From Larix kaempferi (taxonomy: Eukaryota; Streptophyta; Pinopsida; Pinales; Pinaceae), in contig BSBM01000179.1 in assembly GCA_027924585.1 (NCBI GenBank), positions 15,296,501 through 15,360,500 on the forward strand: 64,000 bases of DNA. The letters are read 5' to 3'. Both the position numbers and the translations under genes were made by a program. Shown one piece after another: positions 41,030 to 53,499 of this stretch. The notes under the pieces are model-generated. The model was not told the DNA's origin and searched no databases. It worked only from the letters and a program-made list of their open reading frames with translations. Each line of letters opens with the position of its first letter. Within the stretch, counting starts at the first letter, position 1.

Positions 41030-42130
41030 TGTTGCTTATTCTTCATCAGAGCCTCCCTGGAATAGAATTGGATATGCTGCCCTCATATTACTTTCCAATT
41101 CCCAGGTAGCTTCATCTGGGCTAAGGTGTGTCTATTGCACATTTACTTTACCTATTATACGATTCCAGAGCATAATTTCCCTCCTGTCGAGGATACAATC
41201 TAGTTCCACCTGAAAATCTCCTTTGGGCTTCACCTGTATGTCATTCTAATTCAGCACATGAGTAGCATCATGCACATAATTTTTTCAAAACATAAATATG
41301 GAAAACGTTATGTATTCTCAAATTAGATGGTAAAGTCAACTGATATGCAACTGGTCCGATTCTTGATAGGATTTCGAACGTTCCACAATACTTGGGTGCT
41401 ACTTTAGCACACCTACCAAGCTTAAAAGAACTTTTCTTGGGTTTTACCTTAACAAAAACATGATCTCCTACTTGAAATTCCTTTTCAGTTCGTTTCAGAT
41501 CTGCATAAATTTTTTGTTTGTCTTATGCAATTTTTAAATTGCCTTTTACTTGTTTCACGGTTAGCTCCATTTATTTTAACAAATATGGTCCTAACATCAA
41601 TCTATCAACAGGATCACTCCAATAAATAGGAGTATTTCATTTCCTTCCATATAGAATCTCAAATGAACTAAGTCTAGTAGAAGCTTGATAGTTATTATTG
41701 TACGCAAACTCAAATAAATGTAAATATTCTTCCCATTTAGTTGGTTGATCTTTAACATATATTCTTAACATGCCTTCTAAAATATGATTTAATCTTTCAG
41801 TTTGTCCGTTAGTTTGAGGGTGAAAAGATGTACTGAAATTTAACTTGGTATCTAAACATTTAAAGAAAGCTGTCCAAAAATTTCCAGCAAACTTAGAATC
41901 ACGATCAGAAATTATTACCTTAGGAATTCCATGTAATCGAAAGATTTGCTTCACAAACACATCAGCAATCTTAGCATCTTGAAAAGTAGCTTTAACAAGA
42001 ATAAAATAAGATGCTTTACTAAGCTTATCCACAACTACCATTATTGAGTCATTCTCTTTTTTATTTCTAGGCAAACTAGTTATAAAATCAATACTTATAA
42101 TTTCCCACTTCCGTTATGGAATTGGCAATG
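41030..42130 (-). pseudogene. gypsy C integrase core and C-terminal domain
   Basis: The core frame (41637-42074) has VVVDKLSKASYFI, VIISDRDSKFAGNFW (second Asp), FHPQTNGQTERLNHILEGML (Glu) and FAYNNNYQASTRLSSFEILYG. The first catalytic Asp is in ISIDFITSLP just upstream (about 42078-42105), in the same frame but behind a TAA at 42114-42116 (CAA-type). Downstream, FQVGDHVFVKVKPKKSSFKL, LSRIGPVAYQLTLP and LSPDEATWELE continue to about 41030 with stops. Confidence 0.85.
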
Positions 42131-42180
42131 GCTGTAATAGGTCAGCTGGGTGTTGATGCTCAACTTTAATCTTATGACAT

Positions 42181-42369
42181 TCAAAAGCACCTAGCTATGT
42201 ATTCAGCAACTTCATTTTTCATGTTTGGCCAAAAGTAATCCTTTCTTAGCATAGTTATCATTTTCTGATAAACACCGTGTCCCAAATAAGGACTTTTATG
42301 AATTTCATCTAAAATCAACAACCTATCTTTTGACACATTAAGCACAGAAAGTCTATTTTTATAGGTCAT
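42181..42369 (-). pseudogene. gypsy C integrase zinc-binding domain
   Basis: ILDEIHKSPYLGHGVYQKMI followed by YFWPNMKNEVAEYIARCF shows the H-H-C part of the HHCC integrase domain. The second Cys of the CX2C pair lies in the interrupted sequence that follows. A shift of frame separates it from the core. Confidence 0.8.
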
Positions 42370-42435
42370 TAAGCCTTTTTCATTAACGTTGTAATCTGTT
42401 ATTAAATTTTTAGATAAATTTTTAGCAACTTTTTC

Positions 42436-43080
42436 TCATAAATTCTGATCATTTTCATCTTCCTTAATTCCTTCTTCAAGCTGATTTTCCAGATCTGTTT
42501 TATAAGCGCTGATTGTTGCCACATAATTTAATTTAGCGTTTCTGCTTAATGCATCAACAACTTTATTTTCTTTTCCCTTAATGTGTTGAATCTCGAAATC
42601 GTATTCGCTAAGGAAAGCTAACCACTTAGCTTTCCTTGTGTTTAGATTTGGTTGATCCAACAAGTACTTTAAGGCTTTATTATATGTCATTAGTGAAAAC
42701 TTCCTACCAATCAAGTGATGACACCACATCTTTAAAGCATGTATCATGACTGCCAACTCTAGATCATAGGTTGCGTAGTTGTTTTTGTGAATTTTTAACT
42801 TCCTAGACTCGTAGGCTATTACTTGGCCTTCTTGAGTTAAGACTCCTCCAAGTCCATCATTACATGCATCAGTGCATACAAATAAGTCCTTATTTGGATC
42901 TGCAATTTTTAATATAGGTGTTGTTGTTAATAATTCTTTTAATTTCTTAAAACTCTCTTCACAATTTTGATCCCAAATGAATTTCTTTCCTTTTTTCTGC
43001 AAAGAATTTATGGGATTCACAATTCTGGAGAATCCTTCATAAATTTTCTGTAGTAACTTGTGATTCCCATAAACGACCAT
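42436..43080 (-). pseudogene. gypsy C RT connection and RNase H
   Basis: The segment FSRIVNPINSLQKKGKKFIW is the RT thumb/connection. RNase H follows: LFVCTDACNDGLGGVLTQEG (first Asp), VIAYESRKLKIHKNNYATYDLE (Glu region: TYDLEL), LMTYNKALKYLLDQPN where D.KSLKYL is usual, and IKGKENKVVDALSRN. The third catalytic Asp position reads TYNKAL, so it is probably lost. It ends in an acidic linker. Confidence 0.85.
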
Positions 43081-43178
43081 ACATTAGTTATGTCTTTAGG
43101 GAGAGGACACTCATTAATTGCTCTTATTTTATCTGGATCGACTGCAATCCTATCTTTAGATATTACGTGACCTAAGTA

Positions 43179-44084
43179 CTATATTTTATCTTTATAAAAG
43201 TCACATTTACTTAATTTAGCATAAAGTTGGTGTTCTCTTAAAACTTGCAGAATTATCCTTAAGTGGTCGTCGTGTTCTTCTTTAGTATTGGAATAAATTA
43301 GGATATCATCAATGAACACAATTACAAAATTATCTAGATACTTATGTAGAACATTATTCATTAGACACATAAAGTCTGTTGGAGCATTAGTTAACCCAAA
43401 AGGCATAACTACAAATTCGTAATGACCATAACGGGTCCTAAAAGCAGTTTTAAAAATGTCCTCGTCTTTTATTCTGACTTGATGGTATCTCGACCTCAAG
43501 TCTATTTTAGAGAATATCATTGCTCTACATACTTGATCAAATAGATCATCGATGCGGGGCAAAGGATATCTATTTTTAATATTCATTTTATTTAGTTGAC
43601 AGTAATATGTGCATAAATGCATAGTATCGTCCTTCTTTTTAACAAAGACAACTGGTGCTCCCCAAGGAGACACACTTGGCCTTATGCAGTTTTTATCAAT
43701 TAGTTCCTTCAACTGTGATTTTAATTCATTAAGTTTCAAAATGTTCATTCTGTAAGGAGCCTTCGAGTTTGGTACCGTACCCGGTACTAACTCAATGGTG
43801 AAATCGAATTCCCTTTTCGAAGGTAGTCCTGGAATTTCTTCCAGTAATACATCAGAAAAGTCCTTTAGAATTGGTATGTCTTCAAGTTTTAACTTATCTT
43901 TCTCAGTTGTGTGTCCATTATTAATTAGATTCACAACAAACATTTTACACCCTTTCCTTACAGCCTTTTTAACTTGTAAAGCAGAAATTTGTCTAACAGA
44001 AGTTTTTCTAGGAATTCTTTTTACTGTTTCAATTTCTCCATCATTATTTAAACAAGTAAAAGACTTTTCATAACAGTTCAGCAC
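43179..44084 (-). pseudogene. gypsy C reverse transcriptase
   Basis: 301-codon minus frame. [21 protein letters not shown] and [20 protein letters not shown] precede the [51 protein letters not shown] (normally SGYHQ), [14 protein letters not shown] and the catalytic [10 protein letters not shown]. It ends after [10 protein letters not shown] at a stop where the KVKFLGH-like motif should be. Upstream, between 44084 and 44274, a GMD*LEKH motif with a TAG at the Trp joins it to protease. Confidence 0.9.
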
Positions 44085-44273
44085 TACTCTATGCTTTTCC
44101 AGCTAGTCCATGCCTATTAATACATCATAAGACCCCAAAGGTAAAATATTCAATTTAACTTGTGTCTTTAACTGGCTCATGAGTAAATCACAACTTTTAA
44201 CAAATTCTACAACCTTTTTTTTTGTTCCTATTGCTAACTGAACTATCCATGACTTCTCAAACTTTTCTACTTT

Positions 44274-45074
44274 TCACTTGCAACCTTTTACTAAATCGGG
44301 TGATATGTAGCTCAAACTTGCACCTGGGTCGATTATAATAGAAATAGGTTTTTTTTGTAGCATACCTTTGATCTCGATCATTGAAATTTGATGGTCTACT
44401 TGTCGGTTTTCCATCGCTGCATTAATCCTAGGCATCTCTCTTGCTACATCACCAACTGTCAGTTCTACTTGCATGGTATGAATGTTGCTGATTGTCTTTC
44501 TTCTCAGTGGACAATTAGGTCTAGTATGCGGTCCATTACAGTCATAACATTTTAAAGGTGGTCTTTGTTCATTAATCCTGGCATTATTATTATGATTATT
44601 ATTGTTATTAGATGTATTTCTTGCAGCTGTGTAATTCTGTGGTGCATTACCTTTGTAATTATTACTTTGAAAATTTCTGTTGTAAAATTTTTTCTTAATA
44701 TTTCCAGAATTCTGACTAAAACTTTTCTTTTTATGCTCGAAATTACTAGATTTGTTATACCCCCAGCCAGATATTCCTTCTCTTTTTTTGTTTGTTTCAA
44801 AATAAAAGTTAGCCTTCCTCATGGCTTCTTCAAGAATTGAAGTGTTGTCATACTCAATTCTGTCCATTATGTTGAAAGGTAGACAACTCAAAAACCTTTG
44901 TACCTTAGGTTTCTCTTCAACTAAGTAAGGTACATACCTTAATAGACTAAGAAATTTTCTACTTAACTCCTTCATACTCATAGAACCCAATTTTAAAGTC
45001 ATAAAACTCTTTTTCCTTATCTTCATAATACTGTTCGGACAAAAACCTTTTCTTAAAATGTTTCTTAAATACAC
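44274..45074 (-). pseudogene. gypsy C gag C-half, knuckle and protease start
   Basis: Gag helical region with LSRKFLSLLRYVPYLVEEKP and QRFLSCLPFNIMDRIEYDN, then an Asn/Lys-rich tail and a knuckle CYDCNGPHTRPNC (CX2CX3HX4C). Protease begins with MLQKKPISIIIDPGASLSYIS, where the active site is D-P-G rather than D-S-G, an expected loss of function. It ends at a stop near 44274. Confidence 0.82.
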
Positions 45075-45177
45075 TCCAAGTTATAGTCTTTTCTTTAATT
45101 CCTTTAACCCTCTTAATATCCTACCACCAAATATCTTCCTTTTCAATGAGATTGTAAATGGCCATTTTTGCTTTTAA

Positions 45178-45708
45178 CTAAGATGAATAATCATAAATCT
45201 GAAAATATTTCTTCATATCCAATAACCATGCTTCGACTGCCTCACGCTTTTCATTTTCACCATTAAATGTTGGGGGTTTTATCTTCTTAAATTCCCTTGA
45301 AATTTGTTCATAAGACTTATGCTTTCTTTTCTTAGGACCATAGTCACTATCACTGCTGTCTCGATCATAATTATGTTTTCTTCTATAAGTTTTATCATCA
45401 GATTCGAAAGAAGAGTCACTATCACTTTTATAGTGTTTTAGTTTCTTATCTCTGTGTTTATCAGACATAGTTCCAGACTCATATTTTACTTCTGTTCCCT
45501 TATCTTTTTCATCATTATGATATTTTTCTAGTAAAATTTTGTTCAGGTCTTCCTATGCTCTTAGAATCCTTTCGTTTTCTTCTTTAATATTTCTTATCTC
45601 AGTTTTTAAATCTTTAACCATACATAAAAGTTCAGATGATTGATCATTCAATTCTACACATATTTCTTCATTAATATTCTCATGTTTGTTATTATTACGT
45701 TCACTATG
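45178..45708 (-). pseudogene. gypsy C gag N-terminus
   Basis: The frame 45178-45468 starts MSDKHRDKKLKHYKSDSDSS and contains a charged region then FKKIKPPTFNGENEKREAVE and WLLDMKKYFQIYDYSS, the usual gag start. Upstream the same frame continues to 45708 with a coiled-coil-like, Glu/Asn-rich stretch (LCMVKDLKTEIRNIKEENER) interrupted by a TAG at 45553-45555. The 5' end is cut at 45708. Confidence 0.75.
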
Positions 45709-46000
45709 CAGTAGTAAAAAATGAGAGATTAGTGACTAGGCGACCAAAAAATTTGGTCACCACAATTTTTTCAAGGGATAAATGACCAAAATTGAGAAAT
45801 TTTAAGTGAGCTAACTAAAAATGACCAAGATAAATGACCAATCTGGTCACTGGATAAGGACTAAACTAAAAATTACCAAGATAAATGACCAGTTTGGTCA
45901 TAGGATAAGAACTCAGCTAAAAATGACCACATAACAATTGGTCATTTTTAGTTGTCTCACTTCGACAATGGAAAATTACAATTTTGACAATGAATTTGTA
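45709..46000 (+). mobile_element. CACTA-like transposon terminus with subterminal repeats
   Basis: CAGTAGTAAAAAATGAG at 45709, then GATTAGTGACTAGGCGACC and a GACCAAAAAATTTGGTC palindrome, resembles plant CACTA ends (CACTA, AAAA, TTAGTGAC, GACCAAA). Behind it AAATGACCA, TGGTCACTGGATAAGGACT and relatives repeat at least three times, as subterminal transposase sites do. It truncates gypsy C. A candidate partner is at 54659-54672. No transposase is seen, and the first bases read CAGTA, not CACTA. Confidence 0.5.
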
Positions 46001-46080
46001 CAATTTTCTAAATTTTAACACTGTAGACGGATTCAGAGGGGTCTCTGAATCCGTCTGCAGTGTTAAAATTTAGTAAATTG
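46001..46080. repeat. 38-bp near-perfect inverted repeat (fold-back)
   Basis: The arms 46001-46038 and 46043-46080 pair with two mismatches around a GGGT loop. The core is AGACGGATTCAGAG / CTCTGAATCCGTCT. The fold-back lies just behind the CACTA-like subterminal repeats. A second, weaker inverted repeat (TGATCATCATGTAAATT with AATTTACATGATCA) spans about 46113-46196. Confidence 0.85.
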
Positions 46081-46200
46081 AAACATTGTAGGTCATGGAT
46101 TCAGAGACACAAGTGATCATCATGTAAATTGTGTCACTCGACGCAGATAATGCATGTACAAAATTGTAATTCGAGCTATGACAAAATTTACATGATCATA

Positions 46201-46760
46201 TAACGACGTATAGTGCCGATTTAATATTTAACACCAAATTGATCATTTGCATGATATGTTGACTAACAACGTCATTATTATACCCATCATTAACATACAT
46301 ATTCAATATAGGCATAATTTAATAATTGTAATTACGGTCATGTATATTAACAGGGTCACACCGACCAATGCCTAGGCGCAACTCACACACCGTCACATGC
46401 CATCAATTTACCTGGTCAACTAGCTTTCAAATAAATGGGCTTTCGAATGAGGAGATTAGTCAATGCAAAATATATGAATATGCTGCCGCTTCTTGGTCAA
46501 TTAATTAACAAGGTATGTTGCATTTCAACACAATCCTTACTATTCAATGATGTTATTAATTCATAAGGTATTGTTGCAGTTCAACAAGAGAAATGGGAAA
46601 GAGATTACGAATGAATTTGAATAGAACCTTGTAAAATATTTTGAAATTACTTATATAAACAAAGGCTAGATCTCCATGTAGATGGGGAGGCATTGAGTCC
46701 TAGAGCTCGCCAATATATAACCCTAGATGCATGCTCATCAATGGCCCTAGATTGTTTCTG
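46201..46760. other. non-coding, nothing recognised
   Basis: AT-rich sequence without a gene or clear repeat on either strand. Confidence 0.5.
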
Positions 46761-47190
46761 CACTTGCTATTTACCTCCTCACATTCTAAGAACCACATCA
46801 CTAGCTCTATTTCCCAAGCATAGAAAAACTTTATTCTTCACTTGCTCTTTACCTTCTCACATTATAAAAAACAAATTACTAGATCTATTTCCCAAGCATA
46901 GAAAAAAATTAACCAAGTTTTTGTATAATTTTTCTTTCCATTAACATACAATGGACATAGGAATCCATACTCTTAATGTCATGGACTTTTCTTTCCATCT
47001 TTATTCCACTTCACTTGCTCTTTACCTTCTCACATTATAAAAACCAAATTATTAGATCTATTTCCCAAGCATAGAAAAAATTTAACCAGACTTTTGTATC
47101 ATTTTTATTTCCGTTAACATATAATGGACATAGAAATCCATACTCTTAATGGCATGGACTTTTCTTTCCATCTTTATTCCAAAATAATTT
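46761..47190. repeat. tandem duplication, 173-bp units with a shorter first copy
   Basis: CACTTGCTCTTTACCTTCTC begins at 46839 and 47012 (period 173); a related CACTTGCTATTTACCTCCTC at 46761 precedes a 78-bp unit. Shared parts are TCTATTTCCCAAGCATAGAA and CCATACTCTTAATG. Non-coding. Confidence 0.8.
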
Positions 47191-50100
47191 TTTTATTAAA
47201 AAGTGAATGACTAAGGTAAAATTACTAAGATTTATCCTAGTAAAAACATAATGTTGTTATCTCTTTAGCTAAAATGCCCTCCATCTCAAAAAAAACTTAG
47301 GCAAAAAATGATCCACATTCATTTGGCAAGATAGATCATGGCCTTACTAGTATATGACTCAATATTTGGGTAGGGAATGACACTTGCATAATTTTTAGAA
47401 TCACTATTAATTTTAGTTCCAAATTAATCTTTTAAGAATAATTACACATAAAGTTATTTAAAAAAATAATATTAGTGGAAAAAAGTTATTTTAAAATAAT
47501 ATTAGGGGGGAAATTGAAAATGAATGGCATAACTAATGAAGTCTACTCAAATAATTTGGATGACCACCCGCCATTGCAATATTTAATTTTGAAGGACGCC
47601 AAATAATTTGGATGACAAATTTTAAATATAATATGAAAACCCACCATTGCAATATTGAATTTTGAAGCACACTGGTAGTGGGCTTGCCTTTCCTTCGATA
47701 GGTTGGATTCTTTCTTTTGTGGAGACAGATTGAAGTACGAGCAGCATGAATTGAAAGATCTCCTTTTTGGGTTAATAGTTGTTCATCCAAAAAAAATCTC
47801 TCAACAATAAACCATACACCATACAGATCCAACTACCCACGCGGAGAAATGTTTAGAAAACCTCCGATCTACAGGGCTATCAAGTATTGTGGTTTTCAGA
47901 GAATTAAGATAGATTTATGCATACAAAGAAATGTGTCTTCAAAGGCACTGGATCATTATATTTGTCTAGTTAGAAGCATGAAGATGGGCATCTTGCAAAT
48001 ATATCTAAGATTCTATTCTCATTCTTTCTGCATAGTCCGAAGAGGCAGCAGAGGTTCCAGGTTCCATTGGAATTAACAATCACATAATACATTGTTGATA
48101 CATATGTGAATTACATGGTGTGAAGTAATTAATTATTTAACTCAGTGAATAGAATCACTTATTTAGACTAACCATGGATTTCCCAATTAATTTAGCATAC
48201 CAGTGGATCGATTAGCAACATGGAAATGTAAAATGCACACAAAGTAATCCACAATTCACATAATAGACACAACACTTTAAACACACCATGAAAAATAAAT
48301 ATTTCATCCTAGAAACCCAAATAGAAAAATAAGCTTTGAATGGTTGCTTAGTTTTTATTTCGATAATCTCAGGTTACAATGTAGGATGCAGGCTCATGGC
48401 TTTTAGGGCCATTCATCATTTACATAGCCAATATTATCTTATTTCTCATCCTCTCCTCTTGGCCAACCAAAAATACCTTTGTCAGTCCAATTAGAAGAAG
48501 ATACAAATAGAGCTAGGGGTAATGGGAAGGCCAAGTCTTATTGTCCTTTCATTTCCCATTCCCCTACTTCTCTCCTATTTAATTTTAATCATTTATTTAT
48601 TATTTTTCCTCATTCTTTTCTTGCATTTAATTTTTAATGCTTCAATTGTCTTTATTTATTATTATTTTTTTTTCACCCTAATTTATTTTTTAATTGCTTG
48701 TGGGTATTGAGTCTTACAACCATTCCTTTTTGTTCAAATCCATTTAAGATCACACCTCCCCATTCATAGGCTTTTGGTCTCAAAAACCTTCAAGGAAACC
48801 ATTCTATGGATCATTGTGCCTTCTATTTTCTTATCTGGAACATGGCTCCTGATTCTAGCTCTTGGCTATAGCTCTAACTCTAGCTCTGGCTATTGGCTCT
48901 CATTCTTGCTATGGCTCTAGCTTTTGTTTCTGGATCCACTTGTTCCCATAGTGCAAAAGTATTATCATTGATTCTCTACTCCAACTTTTAAACTATCTTT
49001 GATTAGAATCCATTCTCATCTTCAGCATGCAAGTCTCTATAACCAAATCAAAATAGTCTTTGATCCACTTAAGGCTCTAGTTAAGGCTTGCATACAGACT
49101 TGGGAATATAGATGGATTCAGAATTTTTTGAATATTGAATATCAAGGTTTTGATCGGATCCCTCTTGTCTTGACCGACAAGCACTCAAATGGTCCTTACC
49201 TTCCCTCTCAATGATCTTCACTCTTGATATCATTTTGTGCCGACTCTTTCAATATCGTTCCCAAATACCGACAAGGGACCTTCCTTTCTCTACCGGCTTG
49301 AATGGCCCACCTTATTTTCATTCATTGGTTTCGTCATTCCTTCCCCATTTAGATAAGCTTACTGATGGATGATGGATCACTTATTATAAGCTTCCCGGGT
49401 TTAATAGAGAGAGTAATTGCTTCCCGATTTCCCTAAGCTCACCAATGGAATTACCACCAATATGGTCAATGTGTTTAGAAACCGGTTTAACAGGATTTTA
49501 ATTTGTGCCACTTCTTTGTTACAGATTCTTAGGAAGCCTAGAACACATGGTAGGAGCACATCCATGAGTTGACTTCTAGAAGATGACCATTCACCAAGAT
49601 GGTGAGTTGGATTGGCACTGAATTGCAGAATATACCTATGTTTTATTGAATGGTCACAATCAAATAATTTTTGGACAACATGGAGGTTATCATTGAGGAA
49701 AGCAAGAGAATCCCAGCTATTGACTGAGTTCTACGTGGCACGCATGCTCACTACTCGTCTACACATAAGAAAAGGTCCAGCTAGCCATGATAATATATTC
49801 ATGGTTCCACCCAAGTTCGAGGCACATACCATACCAGAAACCAAGCACAATAGGTGAAGTTCGTAGAAATTTATGAAGGTAAATATGACCCTTCTTTGCA
49901 TGTCAAAAATTGTATTCATAATTGAGTATGGAAGGCCTTGAAGATTAATTGTGGGGTCACAAATTGATGCACCGTTGGCTAGAACTATGGGAAAGATTAT
50001 ACTATACTTTACAACTTTGTGTGAAGGAGACATCCTTTGTGAGGGTGGAAAAGTATTCATTGTTTCTGAGAGATTGAACACCTGCAGTGTAGGTTATCCC

Positions 50101-50537
50101 AAGGGGACCTCATATAAGCAATCTCCACCGAAGGGGACCCCACTAAAGTTAACTCCATGCAAGGGGATTTTGAGACAGAACTTGTGGGTGTGGTTCCCAT
50201 AGAGGAGCTTCAACATTTATGATTCAAGGAAATTGAAGGTCATACATAGTACAAGAAACTAAAATGTATCAGGCTTCGAGGTGTTCAGTCTCGGCAACAG
50301 TTCGATCTTCGGCACTGGTTCGATCCCTCGCATTACCGATGTCGTCTTTCTCTCCCTCGCCTCCAGCCACTACTGAGTGAGGGACCAATAAATACAACTG
50401 TCCTCCAAGGCCGTTTACTTCCTCGAGGTAGTCAGCACTGCGAAAATCAAGGTTATCAAATCATGGAAAGACAACTGGTTTTTCTTCTGCTTCAAATCTG
50501 AAGATAAAGCAGACAATACCTGGCATTACTAGGTATG
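47191..50537. other. intergenic region, no recognised gene
   Basis: About 3.3 kb. A partial repeat AATAATTTGGATGAC / CCATTGCAATATT occurs twice at 47550-47670. 48500-48720 is T-rich. 50090-50170 has three AAGGGGACC-type phrases. The minus frame 47533-47832 (99 codons) and the plus frame 49612-49857 show no known domain. 50270-50530 is slightly GC-richer, but its frames are broken. Confidence 0.45.
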
Positions 50538-50676
50538 AAACCACAGTAGCACAGCAGGAAACAACATATGATTCGGTTGAAAAACATGAGTATTAAGCAG
50601 AGGTATAATTATTATCATTGCTATCATCTTAATTTCCTCATTTGCCTCCTCTAGGCATCAATGTTTATGGGTTTGC
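50538..50676 (+). repeat. direct repeat flanking the PIP5K pseudogene, left copy
   Basis: 139 bp beginning AAACCACAGTAGCACAGCAGG and ending at GGGTTTGC. It matches 53348-53485 with scattered differences. Non-coding. Confidence 0.85.
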
Positions 50677-50775
50677 TTCCTACATAATAAAGTGACCAAA
50701 TACAGTAAGTATATCATAGATCCGCAAGCAAATCCAGAAGGAGGAGCGACCCTTTAGATTTTACTGCATTGTCTT

Positions 50776-52528
50776 CTCAGGAAGAAGATAGCAACAATAC
50801 CAGCAAAAAAGACGGCACCCGGTGGTGTCTTCTGCATGTCTGGTCCTGTGGCCCATGTGGATGAAGAAGAAGATGAGAAGCAACAATCCATGCTTTCTGT
50901 TCTAGAGTCTGTGAATGGGTCGAACCCTACCAAGGATTTTTTTGTTGGGGAAAAGTTCTTGCCAAATGGGGACATATATGCTGGATCTTGGCATGGTAAT
51001 TTACCAGAGGGGAGAGGCAAGTACTTATGGGAGAATGGTTGCATGTATGAAGGCCACTGGTGAAGAGGTAAAAACATAGGCAATGGTAGGATTTCCTAGC
51101 CATCTGGTGCAACCTATGAGGGCAATTTTCTAGGTGGTTACTTACATGGTTTTGGAACATATACAGGAGTAGATGACGTCACTTACAAAGGGCAATGGCT
51201 GGTGAAACAAAAACATGGATATGGTCATAAATGCTATAAGAATGGTGATTTTTATGATGGATACTGGAAGCATGGTGTTCAAGATGGTGAGGGTCATTAC
51301 CTCTGGGAAAATGGTAATGGATATGTGGGGCATTGGAGAGGAGGGCTTATGCGTGGAAAATGTGTTTTGAAGTGGAGTAGCAGGGATAAATATGATGGGC
51401 ATTGGCTTGATGGGTTGGAGAATGGTTATTATGTCTACAAATGGGCAGATGGGAGCTATTATGTTGGGACCTGGAGTAAGGGGCTGAAAGATGGAAAAGG
51501 GAATCAAAATGGGTTGAATTGGTCACATGAATCCTCATCTTCAGGTTGGGATCAGCACGATGAACTAACGAATGATGGTGGGGCTTCTTGGAAGGAGAGA
51601 AGCCCAGGTCTATCTGATTTTGAGATTGGATTGAATTCATCTTGCATTCGAAGTTCAGAAACCACATCTTCCAAGACTTGTGATCTCACATCACAAAGAA
51701 GCTTTTCGTTTGATGTGGAGAAAAGTTCAAGTGCTAAATCTATTGATAGCATGGGTATTCGAGAGTCTGATGAAAATGGTGAGGGCAGTGCTTCAAGCGA
51801 AATTGATGATGTTATGCACTCTGTGGTTGAAAGAGAATATGTTCAAGGAGTCTTGATTAATGAGTTTGTTAAGGAAAATGTGTCGTTAAAGGAACATAGA
51901 AGAAGAGAGAAACAACATCCAAAGGAGGGAAAGAGACTAGGAGAAATTATTTTCAAAGGACACAGAAATCATGACTTAATGGTCAACTTGCAATTAGGAA
52001 TCAGGTTCTTTTCTTAGCTTACTCATTTATTTGCTAAATCTGTGTATTTTGCTAAGGAATCAAGTTCTCCTACTTGATGCCGAATATGAATTTTTCTTCT
52101 AATGTTAAATTTTTTCTCTACCTTGTTTATTTTACAAAGTTATTTCAAATTTCTTAAATCTGCTTCTATATTGTCAACTATTGTATTTTCATCACACTTT
52201 CTAGTTCAGATGCATTTTTTCTAATTGCTCTTGCTTGAGCTTCCTTTACTTTAGCTTGGATTTTTATCATCATTTGTGTTACATCTTACTTTTTCTATTA
52301 TCATTGTGTATTTATCATCGTGTGATTTTCTGAATGTTTATTTATTTATTTTGCTTGCAGGTATACTGTGGGAAGGATAACTCCAAAACCCAAGCGAGAA
52401 ATTATCACTGTTGATTTTGGTCCCAAAGCAAGAATATGGATGTGATTTCCTCCAGAAGGCTCTGCATCCACTCCTCCTCATCAATCTATTGACTTTAAAT
52501 GGAAAGATTACTGCCCCATGGTGTTCAG
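50776..52528 (+). pseudogene. PIP5K (phosphatidylinositol-4-phosphate 5-kinase) N-terminal pseudogene
   Basis: Exon 1 (about 50776-52004) encodes eight MORN repeats, the membrane- and lipid-associating N-terminal module of plant type B PIP5[113 protein letters not shown] and GSYYVGTWSKGLKDGKG. A Ser-rich linker follows to LQLGIR. Intron 52005-52360 has GT-AG ends. Exon 2 (52361-52528) encodes [42 protein letters not shown], the start of the lipid-kinase domain. Stops: TGA 51061-51063, TAG 51097-51099 (Trp position), TGA 52443-52445. The remaining kinase exons are absent after 52528 despite a GT donor. Confidence 0.9.
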
Positions 52529-53347
52529 GTTTATTTCCCTCCTCTCCCTCTTACATTTAGAGTGTGCATAAACATTTTTGGGTTTGTAGTTGCGGCAAGA
52601 TAAAATACATCAACCATTATTGTCAGCTTAGGACAAGGACCTTAATTTTCTTTTTTCTAGTTGGTTGAAGGATGAGCGGCAGTTGTTTAAGATATTTGAG
52701 CTGCCCCCCTCTCCCTTTGCATGGAATATATGCACACACATTTTGAATGCATCATATTTGTTTGAAACATTTCTATATTTTGCGGTTCTCTTTCCAACTT
52801 CATACACGAATTTGTTTGGAGTTGTAGAATTTGGTGGACATTTTTTGCCATTTCTTTTTGTTCAGGGAAGCATACTATATTTGATGGAGGTCAAAAGGGC
52901 ATACATTATGAGATGATCATTACTTAAAAAGTGTGTGCCTTTCATTTCCTTTGTGTTTGTATTTCTTAATAAATTAATAAGAATAGGTAAATGCTATGTT
53001 TCTAATCGCTTAAAGCTTTTTAATAAATAAACTCAGATCTGAATCATGCATGCTTTCATTGAACTTATCAAGTTCAATGAGTAGGTCTATTGGATGAGAT
53101 GTTTAGTTTCGTGAGAATTGATTTTAATTGAAATTTGATATAGAGATGTATATATTATTTAGTTAAAATGGATGTTGTCTCCAACAGATATAACTTCAAT
53201 AGATCTACTTTCGAAATAAGGCACAATCTCAAGTCCAACGTTAATTGTTGCATTTAGTGGCATTCAAAGAGTTGTCCATTATGTATTGCTTTGAAAACAA
53301 ACAGATCCATGAGGACTTGTACCAAAGAAATACTTTGTAAAATCTTG
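52529..53347. other. intron-like and spacer sequence after PIP5K exon 2
   Basis: A GT donor opens at 52529. The expected next PIP5K exon (LREMFK..DAADYM) is not found. The open frame 52665-52916 (plus) has no recognised domain. AT-rich. Confidence 0.5.
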
Positions 53348-53485
53348 AACCATAGTAGCACAACAGGAAACAACAGATGATTCAATTGAAAAACACGAGT
53401 ATCAAGTAGAGGTATTATTATTATTATTGCCATCATCTTAATTGCCTGAATTGCCTCGTCTATGCATCAATATTTCTGGGTTTGC
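53348..53485 (+). repeat. direct repeat flanking the PIP5K pseudogene, right copy
   Basis: 138 bp matching 50538-50676, offset 2810 bp. Flanking sequences beyond the repeat do not match. Confidence 0.85.
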
Positions 53486-53499
53486 ATCATTGTTGGCTG

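Larger units (their letters stand above)
41001..45708 (-). mobile_element. gypsy C, minus-strand Ty3/gypsy (chromovirus-like), degenerate
   Basis: Minus-strand order: gag (45708-44500), protease, RT, RNase H, integrase and a C-terminal domain ending near 41030, then PPT and LTR. Many frameshifts and stops. The gag 5' end is cut at 45708 by a CACTA-like terminus, so the 5' LTR and PBS are missing. The C-terminal tail with LSPDEATWELESNMR resembles the chromodomain-like end of chromoviral integrases. The host LTR on the 3' side was split by copia-2. Confidence 0.88.

Noticed and set aside
47533-47832. 99-codon minus frame
   Set aside because: Covers a short tandem repeat, no domain.
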